64,000 nt of DNA. It comes from Actinomycetota bacterium. Lineage in GTDB: Bacteria; Actinomycetota; Thermoleophilia; Solirubrobacterales; Solirubrobacteraceae. Positions 45,821 through 54,134 of the stretch are shown one piece after another. How positions within the stretch are numbered: position 1 is the stretch's first letter; each line of letters opens with the position of its first letter. The stretch covers positions 62,001 to 126,000 of the forward strand of contig VAXW01000006.1 of NCBI GenBank assembly GCA_005884115.1, read 5' to 3'. The position numbers were made by a program, and so were the translations under genes. The notes under the pieces are model-generated. The model was not told where the DNA came from. It saw nothing but the letters and a program-made list of their open reading frames with translations, and did not search any database.

Positions 45821-45840
45821 ACTGACTGGTCAGTCAGTAT
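45819..45840. promoter_or_regulatory. TetR-type palindromic operator between GST and tetR
   Basis: atactgactg then gtcagtcagtat: near-perfect 22-bp palindrome built around ACTGACTGGTCAGT, a common TetR operator pattern. It covers the GST start codon (45818-45820) and ends 8 bp before the TetR ATG, so binding would block both genes. Confidence 0.8.
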
Positions 45841-45847
45841 CATACCC

Positions 45848-46552
45848 ATGATGGCCGCAAGCCAAACACGCAGATCCCGCCGCGCTCGCAGGTCTGGTCG
45901 AGACGACGGCGAGCGTCTCGATCAGCGCACCCGCGCCGCTCGCGCCCGAGGCCGCGAAGCTCGCGACGAGCTCTTGACGGCGGCGCTGCGCGTCTTCGCA
46001 CGCCGGGGGTACCGGCAGGCCGGCGTCGAGGAGATCGCCGCCGAGGCGGGCTACTCGAAGGGCGCGCTCTACTGGCACTTCACGGGCAAGGAGGAGCTCC
46101 TCATGGCGCTCCTCGATGAGCGCGTCGACGCACCGATGCGCGACAGGTTCGAGCTGCTCGCGTCGGCGCCGCCCGAGCGCGACATGTCGGTTGAGGCGAC
46201 CCGGGCGTTCGCTGGGCAGCTCAGCGAGCAGCGCGAGGCGCTGCTCCTCGAGCGCGAGTACTGGAGCCTCGCGATCCGCGATCCCGAGCTCCGCGCCCGC
46301 TACGCCGCGCGCCAGACCGAGCTTCGCGGCGCGCTCGCGGCGGCGATGGAGGCGCGGGCGCGCCACCTCGGGACGCCCGAGCTCACAATGTCGGCAGAGG
46401 ACGTCGCTCGCATCGTGATGAGCATCATCGGCGGTCTCGCTGTCGATGAGCTGATCGAGCCGGGCTCCGTCCGCCCGGAGCTGCTCGGCGAGGCCCTTGC
46501 GCTCGTCTACGCCGGCCTGGTAGCACGGGCCCAGGGGCACGCTGGCTCCTGA
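45848..46552 (+). CDS. TetR-family transcriptional regulator (divergent to GST)
   Basis: 234 residues. About 35 basic residues, then the HTH: ARDELLTAALRVFARRGYRQAGVEEIAAEAGYSKGALYWHFTGKEELL. The C-terminal ligand domain is unspecific. Two ATGs in tandem (45848, 45851). Probably represses the GST gene and itself through the palindrome at 45819-45840. Confidence 0.88.
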   Translation: MMAASQTRRSRRARRSGRDDGERLDQRTRAARARGREARDELLTAALRVFARRGYRQAGVEEIAAEAGYSKGALYWHFTGKEELLMALLDERVDAPMRDRFELLASAPPERDMSVEATRAFAGQLSEQREALLLEREYWSLAIRDPELRARYAARQTELRGALAAAMEARARHLGTPELTMSAEDVARIVMSIIGGLAVDELIEPGSVRPELLGEALALVYAGLVARAQGHAGS

Positions 46553-46705
46553 GCTCGCGTCGATCGGCTCGCGCCGCCGCCGGGCGCGCCCGACGTCGCG
46601 TTGCCTAGCGAGCGCCGCCCCTCCGTCGGGCGGACGCGGCCGCGCTCCCGAGGTGATGTGCTCGATCACGCGGCCCAACTCCTCGGCCGGCGAGAGGGAT
46701 TACCT

Positions 46706-47362
46706 CTACTGCGCCCTGCGGATCGCCTCGAGCTGTTCCAGCTTGAGCGCGCGGGCTGGGAGGCGGCTGGGGGCGTCGCGGCTGACGCGCAGGCCGTCGA
46801 GCGCGATCGCCACATAGCGGCGGAAGAGCTCGGGTGAGACGTCGGCGGTGATGTCGGCGATGCCCGCAAGCATCCGGCCCATCAGCGGGATGTCCGTCGG
46901 TCGCACATCGGCTCGCAGTTCGCCGGCGTCCTGTGCGCGCTTGACCAGGCGGGAGATGAGCGGCAACAGCCGCTCGCTCGCAGCGGCGATGCGCTGCTGG
47001 CTGCCTCTGCTCGACAGCAGCACCTCCTTGAGCCCGCGGTCTTGCGCCTGCATCGCGACAAAGCCCTCGAACCAGTGGACGAACCCCGCCCAGGAGTCCT
47101 CGTAGTCCAACGCGTCCTCAGCCAGCGCAACAACCTCGCCGATGCCGTCCTCGAAGAGGGCGTCGATCAAGCTCTCCTTGTCAGCGAAACGGCGGTAGAC
47201 AGTGCCCACGCCGACCCCCGCCCAGCGGGCGATCTCGTCGAGCGTGACGTGCAGGCCGCGGGCGGCGAAGGCCTCGCGGGCCGCATCGAGGATCAGGCGC
47301 CGGTTGCGCGCCGCGTCGCGCCGTAGGCGGCGCTCGCCCTCGATCGGAGAGGTGGCGCTCAT
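46706..47362 (-). CDS. TetR-family regulator of the adjacent MFS pump
   Basis: 218 residues. HTH: NRRLILDAAREAFAARGLHVTLDEIARWAGVGVGTVYRRFADKESLI; C-terminal domain of the SCO1712/TetR_C type (LLSSRGSQQRIAAASERLLPLISRLV). Divergent from the MFS gene; two identical-arm palindromes lie between. Inference: represses the pump until a ligand binds. Confidence 0.9.
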   Translation of the reverse strand: MSATSPIEGERRLRRDAARNRRLILDAAREAFAARGLHVTLDEIARWAGVGVGTVYRRFADKESLIDALFEDGIGEVVALAEDALDYEDSWAGFVHWFEGFVAMQAQDRGLKEVLLSSRGSQQRIAAASERLLPLISRLVKRAQDAGELRADVRPTDIPLMGRMLAGIADITADVSPELFRRYVAIALDGLRVSRDAPSRLPARALKLEQLEAIRRAQ

Positions 47363-47379
47363 GTGTGAAGCGTATCACT

Positions 47380-47402
47380 AAGCGGAGATCTATCCTCCGC
47401 TT
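47380..47402. promoter_or_regulatory. Operator 1 of the TetR/MFS pair
   Basis: AAGCGGAG, 7-bp spacer atctatc, CTCCGCTT. Same arms and spacer length as operator 2, 35 bp downstream. Lies 18 bp upstream of the TetR start. Confidence 0.85.
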
Positions 47403-47414
47403 CTGTGCTACACT

Positions 47415-47437
47415 AAGCGGAGATCATACCTCCGCTT
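47415..47437. promoter_or_regulatory. Operator 2 of the TetR/MFS pair
   Basis: AAGCGGAG, spacer atcatac, CTCCGCTT, 26 bp before the MFS start. Both sites are preceded by cact. A tacact box between the two sites (47408-47413) could be a -10 element of one promoter. Confidence 0.85.
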
Positions 47438-47463
47438 ATACCAGGACAACCCAGGAGCTTCTG

Positions 47464-48930
47464 ATGACCCACCTGCCGACAACCCGCTCCGAGGACTCTC
47501 GCCGCTGGCTGATCCTCGCGCTCGTCTCGCTGGCGCAGCTGATGGTCGTGCTCGACGTCACGGTCGTGAACATCGCGCTGCCCTCTGCGCAGCGCGCGCT
47601 CGGCTTCTCAGACGGCGACCGGCAATGGATCGTCACCGCATATGCCCTCGCGTTCGGCGGCCTGCTCCCGCTGGGCGGGCGGCTCGGCGACCTCCTCGGC
47701 CGCAAGCGCACCCTGCTGATCGGCCTCGCCGGGTTCTCGGCCATATCCGCGCTGGCCGGCATGGCCCAGAGCTTTGAATGGCTCGTCGCTACACGTGCGC
47801 TTCAGGGAGCGTTCGCCGCCCTGATCGCCCCCGCCGCGCTCTCGGCGCTGAGCACTACGTTCACCGAGCCCGCCGACCGCGGCAAGGCGTTCGGCATATA
47901 CGGAGCGATCGTCGGCAGCGGCGCCGCCGTCGGGCTCTTGCTCGGGGGCCTGCTGACCGAATACCTGTCCTGGCGCTGGTGCCTGTACGTCAACCTGGTC
48001 CTCGCGGTGCCGGCCCTGTTCGGCACTATCGCGCTGCTCAACCACGACCGAGTCGCGCCCAAGGCCCAGCTCGATCTGCCTGGCGCGCTCACCGCCTCGG
48101 GCGGCCTGTTCGCGCTCGTCTACGGGTTCTCGCACGCGCAGTCCGCCGGCTGGAGCGCGCTCACGACGGTCGGTTTCCTCGCCGTCGGCGTCGCGCTTCT
48201 CACGGTCTTCATCAGCATCCAGCGCCGCTCCCAGAACCCGCTCATGCCGCTGCGGGTGCTCGCCGACCGCAACCGCGCCAGCTCCTACCTCGCCGTGCTC
48301 ATCGCAGGCAGCGGCGTCTTTGGCACGTTCCTGTTCCTCACCTACTACCTGCAGCAGACGCTCGGCTACAGCCCCGTCACCAATGGTCTTGCCTTCCTGC
48401 CGATGATCGCAGCCGTGATGCTCACCTCCACCAGCGCCAACTCACTACTCCTCGCGCGCCTGGGCCCGCGGCCGCTGATCACCGCCGGCATGGCGGCAGC
48501 GGCCGTCGGCATGGCGCTGCTCACGCGACTCGGACTGCACGCGGCCTACGCCCTCGACATCCTGCCGGCACTGCTGCTCATCGGCGCCGGCATCGGGCTC
48601 GTGATGGCACCCGCCATGAACACCGCCACGGCCGGCATCCGGCCCGGCGACAGCGGCATCGCCTCGGCGCTCGTCAACACCAGCCAGCAGATCGGCGGCT
48701 CGATCGGCACCGCCCTGCTCAACACGCTCGCCACAAGCGCGACCGCGAGCTACCTGGCAACCCACCGCACCGGTCAGGCGCTCGCTGCGCACGCCACCCT
48801 CCATGGCTACACCGTCGCCTTCTGGACCTCGGCCGGGGTTTTCGCGCTCGGCGCGATCCTGTGCGGCCTGCTCCTTGGCTCACGCACGACCCAGCCGCTT
48901 GCGAGCGCCGAGCCGGTGCTCGTGCACTAG
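47464..48930 (+). CDS. MFS drug-efflux transporter, DHA2 (EmrB/QacA) type
   Basis: 488 residues, 14 membrane segments expected. SLAQLMVVLDVTVVNIALPSAQ (motif D1), GGRLGDLLGRKRTLLIG (motif A), ALQGAFAALIAPAALSAL and GIYGAIVGSGAAVGLLLGGLL (motif C). ATG 47464 with AGGAG upstream. Regulated, by context, by the divergent TetR through two palindromes. Confidence 0.93.
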   Translation: MTHLPTTRSEDSRRWLILALVSLAQLMVVLDVTVVNIALPSAQRALGFSDGDRQWIVTAYALAFGGLLPLGGRLGDLLGRKRTLLIGLAGFSAISALAGMAQSFEWLVATRALQGAFAALIAPAALSALSTTFTEPADRGKAFGIYGAIVGSGAAVGLLLGGLLTEYLSWRWCLYVNLVLAVPALFGTIALLNHDRVAPKAQLDLPGALTASGGLFALVYGFSHAQSAGWSALTTVGFLAVGVALLTVFISIQRRSQNPLMPLRVLADRNRASSYLAVLIAGSGVFGTFLFLTYYLQQTLGYSPVTNGLAFLPMIAAVMLTSTSANSLLLARLGPRPLITAGMAAAAVGMALLTRLGLHAAYALDILPALLLIGAGIGLVMAPAMNTATAGIRPGDSGIASALVNTSQQIGGSIGTALLNTLATSATASYLATHRTGQALAAHATLHGYTVAFWTSAGVFALGAILCGLLLGSRTTQPLASAEPVLVH

Positions 48931-48941
48931 CGACCACTCAT

Positions 48942-48956
48942 AGCCGCGAAGCGGCT
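48942..48956 (+). terminator. Short hairpin after the MFS gene
   Basis: AGCCGC-GAA-GCGGCT followed by T, 12 bp after the stop codon. Short 6-bp stem with a stable GNA-type loop; weak candidate. Confidence 0.4.
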
Positions 48957-49007
48957 TCATCGACTGGCGGCGCCTACGATTGCAACACCCGACAAGGGAG
49001 GATCCCC

Positions 49008-49631
49008 ATGAATGCCGAGTATCCCGTGCGGTTCTCAGTCGAGTATCCCGCGCGCCCGTTGAATCGCCTCACGTCGGCCCTTCGGATCTTCACCGCGATC
49101 CCAATCGTGATCGTGCTGGGCACGATCGACGGCTTCGGCGCCCGCTATGGCGCGAGCGACGCGCGCACAGTCGCCGCAGGCGGCACCGGACTGCTGTTCC
49201 TGCCGCCGCTTCTGCTCATCCTCGTGCGGCAGCGCTATCCCCGCTGGTGGTTCGACTGGAACCTGCAGCTGCTGCGCTTCTCTAACCGAATCGGCGTCTA
49301 CCTCGCACTGATGGACGACCGCTATCCCTCGACGGAGGACGAGCAGGCGGTCCGGCTGGACTTCGCCTACCCGGACGCCCGGGAGCTGAACCGGTGGCTG
49401 CCGCTGGTCAAGTGGCTGCTCGCCATTCCGCACTACATCGTGCTCTTTTTCCTGTACGTCGGCGCCCTCTTCGCGGTCATCGGGGCCTGGTTTGCGATCC
49501 TCTTCAGCGGCCGCTATCCGCGCGCGATATTCGACTACGTCGAGGGCGTGATCCGCTGGCACAACCGCGTCGTCGGCTACGCGCTGATCCTCGTGACCGA
49601 CCAGTACCCGCCCTTCCGCCTGCGCCCCTGA
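49008..49631 (+). CDS. DUF4389 membrane protein
   Basis: 207 residues. Start YPVRFSVEYPARPLNRLTSALRIFTAIPIVIVL, repeated again in the second half (RWLPLVKWLLAIPHYIVLFFLYVGALFAVIGAWFAILFSGRYPRAIFDYVEG), ending VTDQYPPFRL. Four membrane segments. The family is common in actinobacteria with unknown role. ATG has gggaggat upstream. An upstream in-frame extension runs antisense-like through the MFS gene and is not real. Confidence 0.88.
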   Translation: MNAEYPVRFSVEYPARPLNRLTSALRIFTAIPIVIVLGTIDGFGARYGASDARTVAAGGTGLLFLPPLLLILVRQRYPRWWFDWNLQLLRFSNRIGVYLALMDDRYPSTEDEQAVRLDFAYPDARELNRWLPLVKWLLAIPHYIVLFFLYVGALFAVIGAWFAILFSGRYPRAIFDYVEGVIRWHNRVVGYALILVTDQYPPFRLRP

Positions 49632-49709
49632 CGCAGCGCGCCAGCGACGCGCGAGCGACCGGCGCGGTTTGAGGATGGCCGCTTGTGCGAGCAAGATGGA
49701 GAGCGTGCC

Positions 49710-50246
49710 ATGGCCGACGCGCTTCTGATCGTCGACGTCCAGAACGATTTCACGCCGCCCGACGGCGCTCTCGCGGTGCCCCGCGGCGACGAGGTGATCG
49801 AGCCGATCAACGCACTGGCGACCTCGGGCTCGTACGAGCTCGTCGTCGCCACAAGGGACTGGCATCCGCCGGACCATTCGTCATTCCGCAGCCAGGGCGG
49901 CCCCTGGCCGGAGCACTGCGTACGCGATACGCATGGCGCACAGCTCGACTCTCGACTCCAGCGCGACGCGATCGACCTGGTCATCGACAAGGGCACCTCC
50001 AGAGACGCGCCGGGCTACTCGGCGTTCGAATCGACGCGACTGCTCGAGCTGCTGCGCGATCGGGGCGTCGACCACGTCATCGTCGCGGGGCTCGCCACCG
50101 ATTTCTGCGTGCGTCACACGGCGCTCGATGCGCTGAAGGAGGGACTGCAGATCAGCATCCAGACCGCTGCCGTGCGCGGAATCGACGCCGAGGACAGCGA
50201 TCGCTCGCTCGAGGAGCTGAAGGGGGCTGGCGCTGAGGTGATCTGA
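49710..50246 (+). CDS. pncA: Nicotinamidase (isochorismatase-like hydrolase)
   Basis: 178 residues. Converts nicotinamide to nicotinate for NAD salvage. Catalytic Asp in LIVDVQNDF, metal site RDWHPPDH, GGPWPEHCVRDTHGAQL, Lys in VIDKGTSRDAPGYSAF and Cys in GLATDFCVRHT, all in family order. ATG 49710 is the domain start; nine extra codons upstream are not conserved. Confidence 0.9.
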   Translation: MADALLIVDVQNDFTPPDGALAVPRGDEVIEPINALATSGSYELVVATRDWHPPDHSSFRSQGGPWPEHCVRDTHGAQLDSRLQRDAIDLVIDKGTSRDAPGYSAFESTRLLELLRDRGVDHVIVAGLATDFCVRHTALDALKEGLQISIQTAAVRGIDAEDSDRSLEELKGAGAEVI

Positions 50247-50312
50247 AGTACCGTCCGCGAGCGCCCTTTGACGCAATCGCGCAGCGCGAGCGGGGGGCGC
50301 CGGGGCAAATCG

Positions 50313-51452
50313 ATGCACGATCTCGCCCGGAAAGCCGATAATGAGATCGTGTCACGGATCGACGCTGTCTCACGGATAACCGATACGCCCGCCTCGCCCG
50401 CTCCCGAGGGCTCGGCAAGCGAGGTCGCAAAGCACGCCGCCGAGGCCGCCGTTCGCGCCGCCGATGCCGCCCTGGTCGCGGCCAACGCCGCCATCCTCGC
50501 GGCCAACGCCGCGGTTCGCCTGGTCGACGAACACGACCACAAGCTGATCGTGCTGGGGCCGCGGCGTGTGCCGCCACGCACTCAGCCGGCGCTCCCGACG
50601 CACCCGAAGGTGATCCACCTGCCAGCGACCAGCGAGCTGCGCCTGCCGGCCCCGAGCGAGCTGCGCCTTCCCGCGAGCAGTGGCGTCCCGGCACAGGCGC
50701 CGCCCGCGAGCAGGGGGCGCGGGCTGCGCGCGCTGGCCGTCGGCCTGATAACGGCCGGGTCTCTCGCGATGCTCGACGGCATCGTGACGCTCGTGTGGCA
50801 GGAGCCAATCTCCGCGCTCTACACGACGCTTCGCCAGGACCACCTGAGCAGCGCGCTGCGGCGCGCAGAACGTGCGCCTCCGACCGCGACCGAGCGCCAG
50901 GCGCTCCAGAGCATCGGCCAGCAGAGCCAGCGCATCGCGTATCTGGCGAGCGCCCTCCAGCGCCAGGCCGGCAACGGCAGCCCGGTTGCGCGTATCCGCA
51001 TTCCGCGGATCGGCGCGAGCTTCGTGGTCGTCAACGGCACCAGCACCTCGGCGCTGCAAAGCGGCCCCGGGATCTATCCGGAAACCGTCTACCCCGGTAT
51101 CGCCGGGACGACCGCCATCGCCGGGCACCGCACGACATACCTCGCGCCCTTCCGCCACATCGACTCACTGCGGCGCGGCAACCGCATCCTGCTGCACATG
51201 CCCTACGCCGACTTCACCTACACCGTGATCGGCAAACGCGTCGTGCCGCCGACCGACGTACACGCCGCCGTCGCCAACGTCGGTTACCCGCGACTGGTGC
51301 TCTCGGCCTGCACGCCGCTTTACAGCGCCGCAAAAAGGCTGCTCGTGTTCGCCCGCCTCGCGCGCACCGTGGCCGCGGGAGCCGGACGGCTGCCGCTCCC
51401 AGCGCTCCCCCCAGCCGCGGTCCCGGCGGCCCTGAAACGTCGCCCGGCCTAG
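50313..51452 (+). CDS. Class D/E-like sortase (sortase 2, paralogue of sortase 1)
   Basis: 379 residues. A long cytoplasmic part: Ala-rich helix about 39-69 (AAEAAVRAADAALVAANAA), the VRLVDEHDHKLIVL motif shared with sortase 1, then LPATSELR/LPAPSELR repeats. Membrane segment about 139-160, and sortase domain with H272 (AGHRTT), C333 (LSACTP), R348 (VFARL). From [10 protein letters not shown] onward it matches sortase 1 nearly residue for residue. ATG 50313 was preferred over TTG 50268. Likely a second sorting enzyme with a different substrate or partner. Confidence 0.87.
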   Translation: MHDLARKADNEIVSRIDAVSRITDTPASPAPEGSASEVAKHAAEAAVRAADAALVAANAAILAANAAVRLVDEHDHKLIVLGPRRVPPRTQPALPTHPKVIHLPATSELRLPAPSELRLPASSGVPAQAPPASRGRGLRALAVGLITAGSLAMLDGIVTLVWQEPISALYTTLRQDHLSSALRRAERAPPTATERQALQSIGQQSQRIAYLASALQRQAGNGSPVARIRIPRIGASFVVVNGTSTSALQSGPGIYPETVYPGIAGTTAIAGHRTTYLAPFRHIDSLRRGNRILLHMPYADFTYTVIGKRVVPPTDVHAAVANVGYPRLVLSACTPLYSAAKRLLVFARLARTVAAGAGRLPLPALPPAAVPAALKRRPA

Positions 51453-51589
51453 CTCACTCACCCTCGCGCCGCCAGCCGCATCGAGCTTGCCAGCCCCCGC
51501 AACGAGGTTCCCGGCGCGCATGCGCGCACAGCTCCGACGGAGCCCGGGGGCGTAGGCGTGTGCGCCGCCGCGAGGGTCACACTGCGCTC

Positions 51590-51802
51590 ATGCTCACGGC
51601 ATTCGGCGTGCTCTCGCTCACGTTCATGCTCACGATGTACTCGCTCGAGCGTCGAAGCCCACGATTCGTCCTCGCGTTCGCAGGCGGGTGCGCGCTCTCG
51701 AGCGTCTATGGCTTTCTCGCCGGCACCTGGCCGTTCGGCGTGGTCGAGATCGTGTGGGCGCTCGTTGCCATGCGGCGCTACCGCCGGCGCCTCAACGGCT
51801 GA
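51590..51802 (+). CDS. Small two-helix membrane protein
   Basis: 70 residues: LTAFGVLSLTFMLTMYSLERRSPRFVLAFAGGCALSSVYGFLAGTWPFGVVEIVWALVAMRRY. Two hydrophobic segments with an ERRSPRF turn and a basic end. Similar small proteins of unknown role occur widely. GTG 51560 would add ten residues. Its 3' end overlaps the convergent transglutaminase gene by 11 nt. Confidence 0.7.
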   Translation: MLTAFGVLSLTFMLTMYSLERRSPRFVLAFAGGCALSSVYGFLAGTWPFGVVEIVWALVAMRRYRRRLNG

Positions 51803-54134
51803 CTCGCCGCGCCGCCCCAGGCGGCAGTGCGAGCAACGCTCGCAGCCGCCGGCGCATGCCGCCGCCATCGGCAAGCGCGCGTCGCAGCTCGCGCCGTTCG
51901 CGCGGCCGCGGCCTCGGCGAGCGCTCGCGCCCATAGCGCAGCTCGCGCAGCAGGCTCAGATAGCGTCGCGCGAGCACTCGACGCGAGTGCCGCAGCTCGT
52001 GCTCGAGCGCTGCAAGCGTCTTCCCCTCGCAGCCGGGGTACCCGATGCGGTTGAGCGCCGCGCGGAGCTCCACCACCGCGCCGTTCGCGTCGCCTGCGAG
52101 CGCACGCCGCAAGCGGCGCGCGCCGAGCAGCCACCAGCACGCGGTCGCGAGAAGGAGCGGAAGCAGCGCAGCCGCGGACAGCAGCAGCCACGGGACACCT
52201 CCGCCGCCCGAGGCGTGTCCGCGGCGATGGCCCGCGCCCGCCGTCGAGGCGCCGCCCGCGCTCGGACGCGATCCGAGAGCGCTGCTGACGCCTGCTTTGG
52301 AGGCCGACCCCGCGCCTTCACCGACGGGCGATGAACCGCCCCGCGACGGAGTGGGGTCGAACGGCACCCAGCCGACCCCCGCGAAGTAGACCTCTACCCA
52401 GGAGTGAGCGTCGAGCGCCCGCACTCGCCATCTGTGCGCGCTCGTGTCGTACACGCCGGGCCTGAAGCCAGCGGCGATCCGTGCAGGCACCCCATCCATG
52501 CGCAGCATCAGTGCCATCGCGCCCGCGAACTGCTGGCAGTAGCCGCGTCTGTCCTTGAACAGGAACGCCTCCAACGGGTAGTGATCACGCGGTATGTGCT
52601 CGTCGTAGGTGTAGTTCTCGCGCAGATAGCGCTCGATGCGCGCGGCGAGGTCGTACTCCGTTCGCGCTCCCGCGGCCAAGCGGCGCGCGAGCGCGAACAT
52701 GGGGGCGTACGGCGATGCTGCGATACGCAGCACGCTGGCCGCGTCCGAGACCGGTGCGCGTCCCGGTGCCGGGGCCCCGATCCCGCTCTCCGTCGCGGCT
52801 GCGCCTCCCGGCGGGAGACCCTGGAGCCGGCCGCGCCGCGCCGCGCCCGCCGCCCGTTCGAGACCGCGTGCCGGGCTTTCGGCGGGAGGCAGCTCGAAGC
52901 GCGTGTAGGCGAGATACGCGCTCGGGAAGCTCCGCCGCGCGTTGCGAAGGGCCGCGACGCTCGCGGCGGGTGCGTAGGAGAGGACCTGGTAGCTGTCGCC
53001 TTCGACCGGCGCCGACCGGAAGACGGCCTCGCCGTCAGGCTGCGCGGTGATCGTATCCGTGTCCGCGCGCCTGCCGAGCCATCTGGCCGCGACGGGCAGC
53101 CCGCCGTCGCTCACGAGCAGCTCCGATCGCAGTCCGCCCACCCTCACCGTCGCCGTCGAGAGCCAGCTGCGCTCGTGCGTGCGCGGTATGTCCACTCGCG
53201 AGTCCCCCGGCGGCGCAGGCGAGCGCAGGAAGCGCCGACCGTCGAAGCGGTCGAGCGCCGTCACGCGCAACAGCTGCGGTCGCGGTGCCTGAAGTTCGAA
53301 CATCGTGAGGTTCGAGCGCGACCACGTGATCGGCCCGCTCGCCTGGTCCCACTGAAAGCTCGTCGTCGCGTGCGCCGCATTCCATGTCCTGTAGTGGATC
53401 CACGGTCTGCGCGCGCTCAAGAGCGGCGCGAGGAGGAGCGCGAGGGTCGAGCAGATCACAACCCATGCACCGGCGCGGTTGAGGTCCGCAGCAGCGAGCG
53501 AGGGCAGCCACAGCCAGGCCGCGGTCAGCGCCGCCAGCACCGACCCCTGCACCCCCCAGGCCGCGTCCGGCTGGTTGGCGGCGCCCGTTATGAAGAGGGC
53601 GATGAGCAGGGACAGGGCCGCCGTGCGGGTCGCAACGATGTGCCGCGAGGGCCAGAAGCAAAGAGCCGCCGCGCACGTGAGCCCCACCGGCACCGGCAGC
53701 AACACCGCCAATCGCGTCCACTCGCGCCCCCCGCGATATGGCCACAACCAGCCTTCCAGCGCGCGCAGTCCGCCGCGCAGATCGCGCACGAGCGTCGCCC
53801 ACCGGCTCGGCAAGAGCAGGTGCGCGGGAACGCCCAGCACGAGAAGCGCAAGCGCGAGCGTGGCGAGCGACACGGCCAGCGCCGCGGCGAGAGCCAAGCG
53901 GCGCGAAGGGAGCCGCGAGCTGAGCGTCAGCGCCCCGCCCCCAACAGTCACCACGGCGGCGATCGCGAGCAGGCGCGCGCTCGGCGGGTGAACCAGGAGC
54001 GCGCCGTACTGGAGCACCGCAAACGACGCCAAGGCAAAGAACGCGCACATCCGCAGCCGCAGCGACTCCGCCTCTGAAGCCGCGGCCCCGGCCTGAGGCA
54101 AGCGCACGGGGCGTCGTGCAGCCCACGTGCTCAT
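51792..54134 (-). CDS. TgpA-like membrane transglutaminase
   Basis: 780 residues. About six N-terminal membrane segments (30-240), an extracytoplasmic domain, and a transglutaminase core: YDEHIPRDHYPLEAFLFKDRRGYCQQFAGAMALMLR (nucleophile Cys), VRALDAHSWVEVYF (His) and GWVPFDPTP (Asp). A Ser/Gly linker, a further membrane segment (WLLLSAAALLPLLLATACWW) and an Arg-rich cytoplasmic tail follow. Last gene of the MoxR-DUF58-TgpA operon; starts overlap by four bases. Substrate unknown, presumably an envelope protein. Confidence 0.9.
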   Translation of the reverse strand: MSTWAARRPVRLPQAGAAASEAESLRLRMCAFFALASFAVLQYGALLVHPPSARLLAIAAVVTVGGGALTLSSRLPSRRLALAAALAVSLATLALALLVLGVPAHLLLPSRWATLVRDLRGGLRALEGWLWPYRGGREWTRLAVLLPVPVGLTCAAALCFWPSRHIVATRTAALSLLIALFITGAANQPDAAWGVQGSVLAALTAAWLWLPSLAAADLNRAGAWVVICSTLALLLAPLLSARRPWIHYRTWNAAHATTSFQWDQASGPITWSRSNLTMFELQAPRPQLLRVTALDRFDGRRFLRSPAPPGDSRVDIPRTHERSWLSTATVRVGGLRSELLVSDGGLPVAARWLGRRADTDTITAQPDGEAVFRSAPVEGDSYQVLSYAPAASVAALRNARRSFPSAYLAYTRFELPPAESPARGLERAAGAARRGRLQGLPPGGAAATESGIGAPAPGRAPVSDAASVLRIAASPYAPMFALARRLAAGARTEYDLAARIERYLRENYTYDEHIPRDHYPLEAFLFKDRRGYCQQFAGAMALMLRMDGVPARIAAGFRPGVYDTSAHRWRVRALDAHSWVEVYFAGVGWVPFDPTPSRGGSSPVGEGAGSASKAGVSSALGSRPSAGGASTAGAGHRRGHASGGGGVPWLLLSAAALLPLLLATACWWLLGARRLRRALAGDANGAVVELRAALNRIGYPGCEGKTLAALEHELRHSRRVLARRYLSLLRELRYGRERSPRPRPRERRELRRALADGGGMRRRLRALLALPPGAARRVSR

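Noticed and set aside
44930-45847. 306-codon extension of the first TetR gene
   Set aside because: Antisense to the GST gene, and the operator palindrome lies inside it.
47778-49007. 410-codon extension of the DUF4389 gene
   Set aside because: Shadow frame of the MFS transporter; DUF4389 homology and ribosome binding site start at 49008.
50600-50690. LPAxS repeats in sortase 2 as sorting signals
   Set aside because: They lie before the membrane segment on the cytoplasmic side, with no following hydrophobic stretch and basic tail of their own and no Thr-Gly.
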